64,000 nt of DNA, from NCBI RefSeq assembly GCF_029395535.1, contig NZ_CP113920.1, forward strand, positions 2,108,001 through 2,172,000, in the 5' to 3' direction. The position numbers were made by a program, and so were the translations under genes. The notes beneath the pieces are model-generated. The model was not told the DNA's origin and searched no databases. It saw only the letters and a program-made list of their open reading frames with translations. Source of the DNA: Bifidobacterium sp. ESL0732 (GTDB taxonomy: Bacteria > Actinomycetota > Actinomycetes > Actinomycetales > Bifidobacteriaceae). Below are positions 1 through 9,422 of the stretch, piece by piece. How positions within the stretch are numbered: the stretch's first letter is position 1; each line of letters opens with the position of its first letter.

Positions 1-1034
<1,034 letters not shown>

Positions 1035-1082
1035 GGTTCCATTATTGCCGCGAGCCTCGCCATTGATTCCGTCACTGGCACT

Positions 1083-1110
1083 TTGCCGATAACGGAATCA
1101 AAAATACTAT
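1083..1110 (+). promoter_or_regulatory. Candidate promoter of the tRNA-like gene
   Basis: A -35-like TTGCCG (1083-1088) is followed after 16 bp by TACTAT (1105-1110). The -10 lies inside a small palindrome, ACTATGATATAGT, so the site could also serve the minus-strand aldolase gene. A transcript starting near 1117 would run into the tRNA-like element at 1171. Assignment rests on sequence pattern only. Confidence 0.4.
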
Positions 1111-1170
1111 GATATAGTAGTCAAGCGTTCAGCGTTGGAGCGGAAACGAAATCCGACGATGTACGACTTT

Positions 1171-1238
1171 GGGGGATTAACTCAATGGTAGAGCCCGCCG
1201 CAAGGCGGAGATGCACGGTTCGATTCCTGCCTCCTCCA
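1171..1238 (+). ncRNA. tRNA-like RNA without an anticodon loop
   Basis: The 68-nt element has a tRNA acceptor stem (1171-1177 with 1231-1237, one G-U and one terminal mismatch), U8 and A9, a D arm with the GG pair in its loop (1180-1194), a T arm with the canonical loop TTCGATT (1219-1225) and a 5-bp stem with one bulged C, and a discriminator A at 1238. In place of the anticodon arm there is a perfect 5-bp hairpin CCGCC-GCAA-GGCGG (1195-1208) closed by a GNRA tetraloop. There is no 7-nt loop, no U33 and no usable anticodon, and CCA is not encoded. It is either a decayed tRNA or a structural tRNA mimic. The intact hairpin argues against random decay. Confidence 0.55.
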
Positions 1239-1454
1239 CTTTCTTCTGTTGAACATGTCGCCGTTTTCATCCCATTATTTCAAGCAAACTAAGCGCCAAG
1301 AAGACTTCCGAATTAAATGTCAGAATGTGGGCTTTTTCGCGTTTTAAATTGATTCAAAAACTGTGCCCTTTTTGTGCCCTTTCAGAATTTTAGGGAGAAT
1401 ACCCACGCGTTGAAAATCCTTTATTTGCAACAGTTTTCATGAATCAAAGAAAAG

Positions 1455-1525
1455 AGCGGATGACGGGAGTCGAACCCGCCTCTGAAGCTTGGGAAGCTTC
1501 CATTCTACCGATGAACTACATCCGC
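1455..1525 (-). tRNA. tRNA-Gly (CCC)
   Basis: On the minus strand the cloverleaf begins GCGGATGTAGTTC at 1525. The anticodon arm is GAAGC-TTCCCAA-GCTTC, giving anticodon CCC. The T loop is TTCGACT, and the acceptor closes with CATCCGC plus discriminator U, as usual for bacterial tRNA-Gly. CCA is not encoded. Confidence 0.95.
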
Positions 1526-1824
1526 AGCGACGCACGCACATTGACGCGCACACAAATAGTGAGTTTAGCACAGGGCTACGAAACAATGCGTTAGGTAACC
1601 GAAAGGGAAAGATGCCTAATCGATGCATCAACCAATTGATATAACCCAAAAGAAAATGGACTGCTATATTCACAAATCCTTGAAAAATAACGATTGTGAT
1701 GATTTTGTGATGCTTTCGTCAACCAATTGACATTATGTAAGCCATATCGAACGGGCGTTATACAATCAGAATTATATTATTGGGTTAATAAATAGCAAAT
1801 ATCCAATTTATTAAGGGAAAGATA

Positions 1825-2295
1825 TTGGAATGTATGAAAAGTGTGCCTCAAACGAACGCTAGAGTCAGCAACAACGAAACAAACCCCTTCAAGGGCAAAA
1901 AGGTGCTTCTCCGCAATATCTTTCACAACGCTGCCACTGGACTCGGCTTTGGCTCATTCTTCTTCTTGCTGACCACCGCCATCGTGCCCGGATGGATACC
2001 TGTCAATACCTTCAGCATTCTGACCATGTTCGTTTTGAGCGCACTCATCGGAGAGCTGACGTTCTTGGTGAGCGATGGATATCTTTGGGGCTATATCGTC
2101 CACTGCGTGCTGACCTTTACGCTGACCATCGGATGGATTCTGGTCAATGGCTGGACTTTCAAACAGATTCCCGGCGGCCTGGCGAGCGTGGTGGCGGCAT
2201 TCGTGTGCGTATATGCCGCGATTTGGATTATCATCATTGCAAACGAAAAGATAACCGTCAGCAAAATCAACAAGAAAGTCAACGAGCGCCGCTAA
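1825..2295 (+). CDS. Small four-helix membrane protein, DUF3021-like
   Basis: Protein of 156 residues with a hydrophilic N-terminus and four hydrophobic helices (roughly residues 34-55, 62-82, 87-107 and 117-140). The pattern (a tight helix pair, then an HCVLTFTLTIGW-type third helix) resembles DUF3021 membrane proteins, often found with LytTR regulators; none is next to it here. The TTG at 1825 sits at good spacing behind AAGGGA. The in-frame ATG at 1834 is the alternative but lies about 14 nt from that site. It stands alone with tRNA-Gly upstream and no visible terminator. The role is unknown. Confidence 0.75.
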   Translation: MECMKSVPQTNARVSNNETNPFKGKKVLLRNIFHNAATGLGFGSFFFLLTTAIVPGWIPVNTFSILTMFVLSALIGELTFLVSDGYLWGYIVHCVLTFTLTIGWILVNGWTFKQIPGGLASVVAAFVCVYAAIWIIIIANEKITVSKINKKVNERR

Positions 2296-2547
2296 AGATG
2301 CCAAAGACGGCTTGGTTGAGGACATACTAACCATAATTGCAACAGGATAAATAGGATCAGCTGTCGATAATCAGCTCTTGTAGCTATGAATCCCTGCTAA
2401 TCACCCTCGAAGAATCAATCCGGTATTGTCGTGAGCCACCCGCCAATATCGCCAATCTACCGGTATTATTCCAACGCCAATGCAACGCGCAACCAATATC
2501 ATTGGCTCCACACTTCCAAAACCGCCGCATCCGCAGCACAAACTATT

Positions 2548-3516
2548 TCAGTAAGCGACCTGAGCCGATTCGTCGGACCCCAAGCGATTGAAACGTTTCC
2601 CTCCATTCGGGCCAGCCCCGACGCCCTGCATCTCCTGAGCCATCTGCATCAGACGGTTGATGCGTTCCTGGGTGGGAGGATGCGTGGAGAAGAGACGGCT
2701 GAAGCCCTCGTCGGAGAAGGGGTTGGCAATCATCATCGCGGCGGCGGACTGGGTGCCGGCGGTCTGCGGCATCGGGTTGGCGGCCGCTCCGGACGTAATC
2801 TTATTGAGGGCCGAGGCAAGCGCTGCTGGGTCGCCGGTGAGTTTGCTGCCGTCTTCATCCGCGTCGTATTCGCGGGTTCGGGAAATCGCCAGCTGAATCA
2901 GCGAAGCACCGATGGGCGCGAGAATCGAGCTAAGTGCCACACCAAGCAGTCCAAAAATCCCGGAATCGCGGTCATCATTGTCTCGTCCGCCACCGAAGAA
3001 CATCAGCATATAGCCCAAATAAGTAATCACCGTCGCCATCGCGCTGGCCACCGCAGAAGTGAGGATGTCGTGATTGTAGACGTGCATCAGCTCATGGCCG
3101 AGCACGCCGCGCAACTCGCGCTCATTGAGGATCTGCAGGATGCCCTGCGTGCAGCAAACGGCGGCGTGACGCTCGTTGCGGCCGGTGGCGAATGCGTTCG
3201 GGCTCATGGTCGCTGCGATATAGATACGCGGCATCGGCTTGCCGGCGCGGGCGGAAAGTTCGCGCACGATACGGTAGAGCTCGGGCGCTTGCTGCTCCGA
3301 AACCTGTTGCGCACCCATCGAAGCGATGGAGATGCGGTCGGAGAACCAATAGGAGATGAAGGTCGACGCAAGCCCGATGAAAATGTAGTAGATAAGCGTG
3401 TCACGGCTGGCACCGGTAAGCCACCAAATAAGCATGATGATGGCCCACATAACTCCGAAAAGGAGCGTGGTTTTGAGGCCGTTCAAGTGGCCGTGTACTT
3501 TGATCTTGCCTTCCAT
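2548..3516 (-). CDS. htpX: Membrane zinc metalloprotease HtpX (M48)
   Basis: Integral-membrane protease that degrades misfolded membrane proteins. Two N-terminal transmembrane helices (about 19-34 and 41-57) precede the zinc motif HELMH at residues 141-145 and a further hydrophobic pair (about 152-174 and 186-210). The third zinc ligand lies in EYDAD near residue 215. The length of 322 residues and this order match the HtpX family. It is monocistronic on the minus strand. The region upstream of its start holds an inverted-repeat array (3689-3798) that could influence its expression; that is inference. Confidence 0.95.
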   Translation of the reverse strand: MEGKIKVHGHLNGLKTTLLFGVMWAIIMLIWWLTGASRDTLIYYIFIGLASTFISYWFSDRISIASMGAQQVSEQQAPELYRIVRELSARAGKPMPRIYIAATMSPNAFATGRNERHAAVCCTQGILQILNERELRGVLGHELMHVYNHDILTSAVASAMATVITYLGYMLMFFGGGRDNDDRDSGIFGLLGVALSSILAPIGASLIQLAISRTREYDADEDGSKLTGDPAALASALNKITSGAAANPMPQTAGTQSAAAMMIANPFSDEGFSRLFSTHPPTQERINRLMQMAQEMQGVGAGPNGGKRFNRLGSDESAQVAY

Positions 3517-3688
3517 ACACTACAGCCTAACGAATCAGCCTGTATTTTCGCTGAACGTTGGCTGTATCGACCAATTGCCCAAACTGCGTCGAAAAGCAGT
3601 ATGACACCGTCTCATAACATCCATCTGCACGTGAGAACTGCTTTGAACCGCAACAATCCGGCACATTCGATGTCAACACTTTCGACGA

Positions 3689-3798
3689 TGCGATGAAAAT
3701 CAAGAAAACGGCACCGAAATGCTGATTATCATCGCATGTTCAATCGAACATGCGTGCAAACTCACGAAAGCAGCAGTAAAACAGTGAGTATCATCGCA
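3689..3798. repeat. Two tandem 62-bp inverted-repeat units (family C/D)
   Basis: Unit 1 has arms TGCGATGAAAATCA (3689-3702) and TGATTATCATCGCA (3723-3736). Unit 2 has TGCGTGCAAACTCA (3751-3764) and TGAGTATCATCGCA (3785-3798). Both have 14-bp arms and a 20-nt loop and start exactly 62 bp apart. The arms differ between units in a matched way (AATCA/TGATT against ACTCA/TGAGT). A second palindrome with 9-bp arms around AATC (about 3732-3753) bridges the units. The same family recurs at 57727-57836. It lies between the fprA 3' end and the htpX start. Confidence 0.8.
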
Positions 3799-3942
3799 TC
3801 CTCGATGGCAAACGTGACATGCACACTCGACCAACGGCCACACATACAAAAGATGCCAGGCCTTCGTCAAAGAAAGCCTGGCACCGGTTGACACCAGCGA
3901 AACGAATCTTCGCACTCAGCCTAATGTCAAGGTACGCTGCAA

Positions 3943-5421
3943 TCAGCCCAATGCCAAAGCGCGCAGCTGGTCGGGATCGATGACCTTCTTGTGCTCGCGG
4001 CCTTCTTTCGCACCCTCGGCTCGCTCGTAGGCGTCGACCTTCTTCCAGCCGGCGAAGTCGATGGGCTTGACGCCGCGCGAGGCGAGCAGGCGGTCGATGG
4101 ACTCGGGATCACGGTCGGCGGCGACGCAGCCTTTGCCGGCGCCATCAACGTCCTCGGCCTTGGAAAGATCATCCAGCATGTTACCAACGATCAACAGCGC
4201 ATCGGACTTGGTGGAACCGATCAGGCCGACGGGTCCGCGCTTGGCCCAGCCGGTCGCATAGAGGCGAGGACGAACGGTGCTCTTGCCGGTTTCCGCGGTG
4301 AGCGCTGGTTCGGCGAGGATGCGGCCCTCTTCGTTGGCCAGCACATCGCGCTGCTCGTCGTAGGCCACACCCGGCACGCTCGCCGGCTTGTAGCCGATGG
4401 CATGGTAGACGGCCTGAACCGGATAGTCGGTGAATTCGCCGGTGTGGCGCATCACGCCATCGGCTCCGGTTTCGGTGTGCTCGACGTGCAGGCCGACGAC
4501 CTTGCCGTCCTCGCCCAGCACCTGCGTCGGAGCAGAGTTGAAGTGCATGTAATACTTCTTCGGCGCAGGATTGCCTTCGAAATCGACACCGCCGTCGTCT
4601 TGCATATCCTCAGCCATATCGCGGATGGCGTAGAGTTCCTCGACCATCTGGCGGGTGAGCTTGTCCTTGCCGGCCTGCTCGACAGTGTCATCGTCGAGGT
4701 CGAAATCGTCCTCGTTGATGATGATCTGTACACCCGGCAGCTTCTCGAGTTCGCGCAACTCCTGCACGCTAAACTTGGCCTGAGCCACGCCACGACGAAT
4801 AAAGAGGTGCAGCTCTCGGGCCTTGTTGGTTTTGATTCCTTCATAGACATTATCGGGAATATCGGTACGAGCCTTAAGGTCATCGGCATTGCGCATCAGT
4901 TCGCGCGAGACGTCCATCGCCACGTTGCCACCGCCGATGACGGCCACCTTCTCGGCATCGAGCGGCCAAGTACGGGCACCCGTGGGATACCCGTCATACC
5001 ACTCCACGAACCGCGCAGCGCCGTACACGCCGTCGAGGTCGGCCCCGGGAATAGTCAGTGGCCGGTCGGCCACCGCGCCCGTAGCAAAGAGCACCGCGTC
5101 GTAGCGCGGCATCAGGTCGTCGAGGGTCAGATCACGACCAAATTGCACATCGCAATACAAATGGATATCAGGGTTGTCCAGCGTCTTCTCCAACGCGTCG
5201 GCGATGAACTTGATGGCCGGATGGTCGGGCGCGACGCCGTAACGCACGAGACCGAACGGCACCGGTAGCTTTTCGAACAGATCGATACGCGCGTGGCCAG
5301 GCAGCCCGAGGTCGGCGGCCTTCTTCTTCAGCTCGCGTAGGAAGATGTCGGATGAATAGACGCCCGCAGGGCCGGCGCCGACGACGGCGATGCGCAGTTC
5401 GTTGCTGTTGTTTTCACTCAT
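3943..5421 (-). CDS. fprA: Ferredoxin-NADP reductase, adrenodoxin-reductase type
   Basis: FAD flavoprotein moving electrons between NADPH and ferredoxin or flavodoxin. The N-terminal FAD dinucleotide motif GAGPAG lies at about residues 15-20, and PVPFGLVRYGVAPDHP follows, a hallmark of the FprA/adrenodoxin reductase family. The NADPH-binding site is IGGGNVAMDVSREL near residue 160, and the C-terminal flavin segment is ATGWAKRGPVGLIGS. The length of 492 residues is typical. The acidic insertion DDFDLDDDTVEQ lies between the two domains. The gene is single on the minus strand; no ferredoxin gene adjoins it. Confidence 0.93.
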   Translation of the reverse strand: MSENNSNELRIAVVGAGPAGVYSSDIFLRELKKKAADLGLPGHARIDLFEKLPVPFGLVRYGVAPDHPAIKFIADALEKTLDNPDIHLYCDVQFGRDLTLDDLMPRYDAVLFATGAVADRPLTIPGADLDGVYGAARFVEWYDGYPTGARTWPLDAEKVAVIGGGNVAMDVSRELMRNADDLKARTDIPDNVYEGIKTNKARELHLFIRRGVAQAKFSVQELRELEKLPGVQIIINEDDFDLDDDTVEQAGKDKLTRQMVEELYAIRDMAEDMQDDGGVDFEGNPAPKKYYMHFNSAPTQVLGEDGKVVGLHVEHTETGADGVMRHTGEFTDYPVQAVYHAIGYKPASVPGVAYDEQRDVLANEEGRILAEPALTAETGKSTVRPRLYATGWAKRGPVGLIGSTKSDALLIVGNMLDDLSKAEDVDGAGKGCVAADRDPESIDRLLASRGVKPIDFAGWKKVDAYERAEGAKEGREHKKVIDPDQLRALALG

Positions 5422-5598
5422 GCATCTAGGTTATCGCAACCGGCCCGACCGCGAAAGAGCTTGCGCAATTCGAACAACCGAAAAGGTCGGAAACAGACCA
5501 ACCATAAAAGACATTCAACGAGATTGCGACGTTCGAAACAGCCAGTAGCCAAAACCGAGATGCTCCGAACACTCGAAGTATCTGGAGCCAATCCAGAA

Positions 5599-8500
5599 TC
5601 AGCGGCTTTTGGTGAACCGCTCGCGTAATACATGCGTGACGCCAAGCACCATCAGCGAGATGCCGAGCAATGCTGCCAACAACACCAACATCCGCGGCAA
5701 TCCGCCAGTCAGGGGCAGCACGGACCCCGCTCTGCGCCAGATGGCATATAGAGTCACATCGGTTTCAGTGGGAGACTTATCGTAGTCAACGTCCTTTTTT
5801 TGCTGATCAAAGTACGCTGCGGCAGAGGCCCTCGTGTCGTTGGCAGAAGAATGACCAGGCCGCATATCGTCTTTGCCTGCTTCGTTAGCGGCGAGGTTCC
5901 GGTTCCAACCGATAAAATCGAAACCCTCAGGCCCCGTAAGATCACCCTGGGCAGGCAGCGTAATCAGCCCGTTCCTCTCGTCATAATCAATCAATGCCCT
6001 AAGCTCGCCGGGCGGGGTGCCGGAGCCGTGATTGCTTGCGTTCGCCTTGAAGGTCGCCTTGAGCCACGGCAACGTGCCATCCAGATCGGCCGGCTCGGAG
6101 ACGACCTCGCCTATGTTCAGCCGCACCTGAAGATGATGCTCGGTGCCTATGGGGAATTTGGCGACGAAGGTGTCTTTCGGATAGGAGATCGTCCAGTCCT
6201 GCACACCGGTTCCATGCAGCTGGACGTACATGCTGTCGGTGCCCTGCGGCTTTTTGCTGTCGTCATAGAAACCGTAGTTGCCGATCAGCTTGATGTTGTT
6301 GCGGACGATTGCGAAGTGCTCATCGCGCTCGTAGATCCAGATGTCGTAGAGACCGTGGCCCTTCTTGAAATCGCTGTCGGAAGTGGTCCACTCCTGTTCC
6401 TCGGCGAGGTGAACGGTATCGTAATGACCACCGATCTTGAACCCATCGCGCTTATCCGTTACACCCATGCTGTGCAACCGGCCGTCGCTGCCGTTTTCGG
6501 TGAGCATCTCGATGTTCGAGCAATCACGATTCGACGGATCGCTGGTCGCACCACCGCTGGTGAAGTTCGGGAAACGCACCCCGGCCGGACAGACCAGAGC
6601 CTGGACCCAGGTGCCCTTTTGGACGTCATTTCCTTTGAGGCTGTCGGCGGTGCCGGTGATGGAAATCTTGCCGGGGTCCTCGGGGTCGACCTTCATTCCC
6701 TCGACCCTGATGCCCGAAGTGTTCTCGCAAGAGCCCGAATGAGCCTCGTCGGTCATGCAAACGGAGACGACGTCGCCGGTGTCAGTGCCGGTGTCGACCT
6801 TGCCGGTCACGTCCACCGTGTCGGTGGAGCGGTGGTATGCGATCTTCAGATCGTAGGGCGTGGGCGGCACGCCCCATATCGCGTAAAGGGTGACGATGGT
6901 GCCGTGGCCGGACGATGAGGCGATGCCGCCGGTGGTCGGTATTCCTTGCTTGCCCACCGCATAGATGGTGCCGGACGACGAGCTGGCCTCCGCGTCGCTG
7001 CTCCAGCCGAGAAGCTTGCCGCTGGCCCCGGGTATGGAGGCCTGACCGGGCAGGGTGACTTTGAAACTGTTACTGTCGCCGTCGAGAAATGCGTACAGGG
7101 GCGACAGGGTTGCGGTGGGTCCCGAGTGCGCGGCGTTGCTGTCGAGATCGACCTCAAGCCAAGGCAGCACGGCCGACTTCTTGGCCAATGCAGACGTCGC
7201 GGGCGTCGTGAAGCCGGCACTGTCAAGCGTCAAGACAGCGGAAAGATAGTAGTTCGTGTCACGGGGGTACCAGCCGACGAAATCAGCCGCCGAGAAAGTC
7301 ACACTCCACGTATGGCTTCCCGAGCCTTGAACCCTGAACTCCTGGGTTCTCGAGGGGACAGGGTCGGAACGTGTCGAGACGGTGCCGGATGCGGCGCGCG
7401 CGGCGGCCGAAGCTGAAGCCGATGCCGGCGCCGAAGCCTTGGAACCGGACTTCACAGCCGTCTTAGAACCGGACGAAGTCGCTTTAACGGCCGAAGCCGA
7501 CAGAGCCTGCGGGGCGGTGTACTGATAGCGCCAGGCCGCACGCTGCGGCGTGCCCATGACCTCGAAGTTCTGGCTGCGCGTGAACACCCATATGTCGTAT
7601 AAGCCTGAACCGTTCTTGAAATCGCCGTCGGTGGTCATATAGTCGGTATTGGAGGGCGTGGTGAAGCGTCCGCCGATGGTGAAGCCGTCCACATTGGTGC
7701 CGACACCGCCGCTGCGGCTGTTCGTCAAGATTTCAATCATCGAACACTGCGCATTGACGGGGTGATGGCTGGCGTCAAATGCGGGGAACGGGGTGTCGGC
7801 CGGGCACACCAGAGCGCCCGCCCATGTTCCACGGGTGCCGTAACCGGTGGGGTCGAGCCGGTTGGCGGTGGCTGTGATGCCGAACCTGCCGGAGTCGCTT
7901 GGGTCGGAAAACACCGAGCTGACGTTGATGCCGCTTGGTGTGCAAGAGGTGGAGCTCGCCGATTCGTCGAGACAGAGCGTCACTGTGCCGTAGCGGTCGG
8001 TGAGGTCGTCGGCCTTGCCGCTGACGGTCACGGTGTCTTTATCGCTGTGATAGACGGCCTTGACATCGGTGGGCGCGGGTGTGGTACGCCAGACGGCATA
8101 GAGCTTAACCGGGCTGCTCGGCAGCGTTGCGACCTCATACTGGTGCCTGCCGGGACTATAGTTTGAATCCGTCGTGATGGCTCCGGAATCCGTAGACCAC
8201 CCGCGGAACGACTGATCCGGACTGGCAGGCGTCATACCCGTGGAGTCGGGAATCTGGACCCGGCACGCGCCGGCGGCGTCGATCGTACCGGTGATATCGG
8301 CCGGGACTCCCCCCAAGGCACCGTTGCCGTCGAATGACAGCGTCAGGCACGGGTCGCCCACGTTTTGCGCAGAAACCTCACCACTCTTCTTAGCCAACGT
8401 CGACGATGACGCAGCCTGCTCAGACTTCGAATTATCTGTCGTCTTCGACGATGCCGACACCTTCGTATTCGTCGTGTCCCCGGATTTACCGGATGCAGCC

Positions 8501-8703
8501 GAGTTATCTGAACGGATAGAAGTCAATAAATCAGAATTTGCAGCGGAAGAACCCACGTCATGTTCGTCATCTTGTACAGCACTCGAAGAAACCGGAGCCG
8601 AAGCCGACCTTGTCAACGATGCAGCGCCTGCAGGAACCACGCTGAAAAGGCCAGCGGCAACGCATACCGACGCTATAACAACACGCCAGACTTTACCACG
8701 CAC
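5599..8703 (-). CDS. LPXTG surface protein with InlB-like repeats and duplicated modules
   Basis: Secreted, sortase-anchored protein of 1034 residues. The N-terminal signal peptide is followed by a Ser/Ala/Asp-rich stretch. Listeria-Bacteroides (InlB_B/Flg_new-type) repeats appear as LSFDGNG...FRGWSTDSG...LYAVW, again ending in LYAIWG, and a third ending in LYAIWR. A module of about 200 residues (after APTDVKAVYHSDKDTVTVSG) recurs after TPYDLKIAYHRSTDTVDVTG with conserved Cys positions. The C-terminus has LPLTGG, a hydrophobic helix and a basic tail. GTG at 8703 is preferred because AGGGGG lies 7 nt upstream; TTG at 8709 is too close to it. The target ligand is unknown. Confidence 0.88.
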   Translation of the reverse strand: MRGKVWRVVIASVCVAAGLFSVVPAGAASLTRSASAPVSSSAVQDDEHDVGSSAANSDLLTSIRSDNSAASGKSGDTTNTKVSASSKTTDNSKSEQAASSSTLAKKSGEVSAQNVGDPCLTLSFDGNGALGGVPADITGTIDAAGACRVQIPDSTGMTPASPDQSFRGWSTDSGAITTDSNYSPGRHQYEVATLPSSPVKLYAVWRTTPAPTDVKAVYHSDKDTVTVSGKADDLTDRYGTVTLCLDESASSTSCTPSGINVSSVFSDPSDSGRFGITATANRLDPTGYGTRGTWAGALVCPADTPFPAFDASHHPVNAQCSMIEILTNSRSGGVGTNVDGFTIGGRFTTPSNTDYMTTDGDFKNGSGLYDIWVFTRSQNFEVMGTPQRAAWRYQYTAPQALSASAVKATSSGSKTAVKSGSKASAPASASASAAARAASGTVSTRSDPVPSRTQEFRVQGSGSHTWSVTFSAADFVGWYPRDTNYYLSAVLTLDSAGFTTPATSALAKKSAVLPWLEVDLDSNAAHSGPTATLSPLYAFLDGDSNSFKVTLPGQASIPGASGKLLGWSSDAEASSSSGTIYAVGKQGIPTTGGIASSSGHGTIVTLYAIWGVPPTPYDLKIAYHRSTDTVDVTGKVDTGTDTGDVVSVCMTDEAHSGSCENTSGIRVEGMKVDPEDPGKISITGTADSLKGNDVQKGTWVQALVCPAGVRFPNFTSGGATSDPSNRDCSNIEMLTENGSDGRLHSMGVTDKRDGFKIGGHYDTVHLAEEQEWTTSDSDFKKGHGLYDIWIYERDEHFAIVRNNIKLIGNYGFYDDSKKPQGTDSMYVQLHGTGVQDWTISYPKDTFVAKFPIGTEHHLQVRLNIGEVVSEPADLDGTLPWLKATFKANASNHGSGTPPGELRALIDYDERNGLITLPAQGDLTGPEGFDFIGWNRNLAANEAGKDDMRPGHSSANDTRASAAAYFDQQKKDVDYDKSPTETDVTLYAIWRRAGSVLPLTGGLPRMLVLLAALLGISLMVLGVTHVLRERFTKSR

Positions 8704-8709
8704 CGCCAA

Positions 8710-9422
8710 ACCCCCTGTATTACAACTATATCATATTATATGCTCATCTTTCGGTGCCATAACCCTCAACCACTTCCCCCGTGGGAGCACTCACAACACC
8801 TTCGTAGCATATGCCTGCCTAATACGACAATATTGCCATACTTTTAGGACAAACGTTATACACCATTCTCTCAGCTAAAAACTTGACAGTACACACTGTC
8901 TTAAAAAACGATTGGCAAACACCTTGTCTGCCAAGTTTTCAGGAATCCGCTTCGACTCCGTAAAACCGTTCGTGCGGTAGGCAACAGCCAATATGCTCCA
9001 GCTCCAACAGCGCAACAACTTGAGCAACAAAAACGACACACGACGCACGTTAAAGAAAAATCGAGCCTGTCACATTAACTTCATAAAATCGTTTCATTCA
9101 GCCATCAGCAACAGCTTTTGACCATCGCAAATTCTTTTTGGAACTCTTGCGAACCCTTGCGGCTATACTGAGCAATGTTCGCGCGGTTGGTGGCAGCAGC
9201 TGCGCCAAGACGATAATCCAGTAAACGCAAGGGTACGGATACGGCATCAGCAAGGTTATTAGTCTCAGTATTCCAGACCTTCGACCCCGCTCACCAACAT
9301 TTCGGCGGTAAACGTCGATTGGCTCCGTTCCGCCCCTAACATCGGTCTGATTCGTCGCGCGGACTCCTCACCTTTCCGCATGCGTCGCCTCAGGCCGCAA
9401 TACAAAGGCAAGGTGATTCACG
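8710..9422. other. 713-bp divergent intergenic region
   Basis: The region separates the LPXTG gene (minus) from the binding-protein gene (plus). A TATAAT-like box on the minus strand near 8735-8745 could drive the LPXTG gene. TATACT near 9166 could be a plus-strand -10 without a clear -35. The palindrome at 8885-8900 is listed separately. I see no coding region and no riboswitch motif. Confidence 0.5.
8885..8900. promoter_or_regulatory. Palindromic operator candidate
   Basis: GACAGTACACACTGTC has 6-bp perfect arms around ACAC and overlaps a TTGACA hexamer at 8883-8888. This looks like an operator placed on a -35 box. No matching -10 at 16-18 bp is convincing, so the target gene is unclear. 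Confidence 0.4.

Noticed and set aside
1171-1238. tmRNA 5' or 3' end
   Set aside because: D arm and T arm lie 25 nt apart in one short element, and no tag-coding or pseudoknot part is nearby.
1240-1450. Prophage attachment site near the tRNA genes
   Set aside because: The repeated GTGCCC text at about 1360-1380 is short, and no integrase or duplicated tRNA end is present.
2431-3696. 421-codon plus-strand reading frame
   Set aside because: It is antisense to htpX, with no family-like motif and no ribosome-binding site; the minus strand has an intact HELMH protease.
3991-5268. 425-codon plus-strand reading frame
   Set aside because: It is antisense to fprA, whose FAD and NADPH motifs are intact.
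9170-9422. TPP riboswitch before the ThiY-like gene
   Set aside because: No CTGAGA and no thi-box-like segment are visible on the plus strand.
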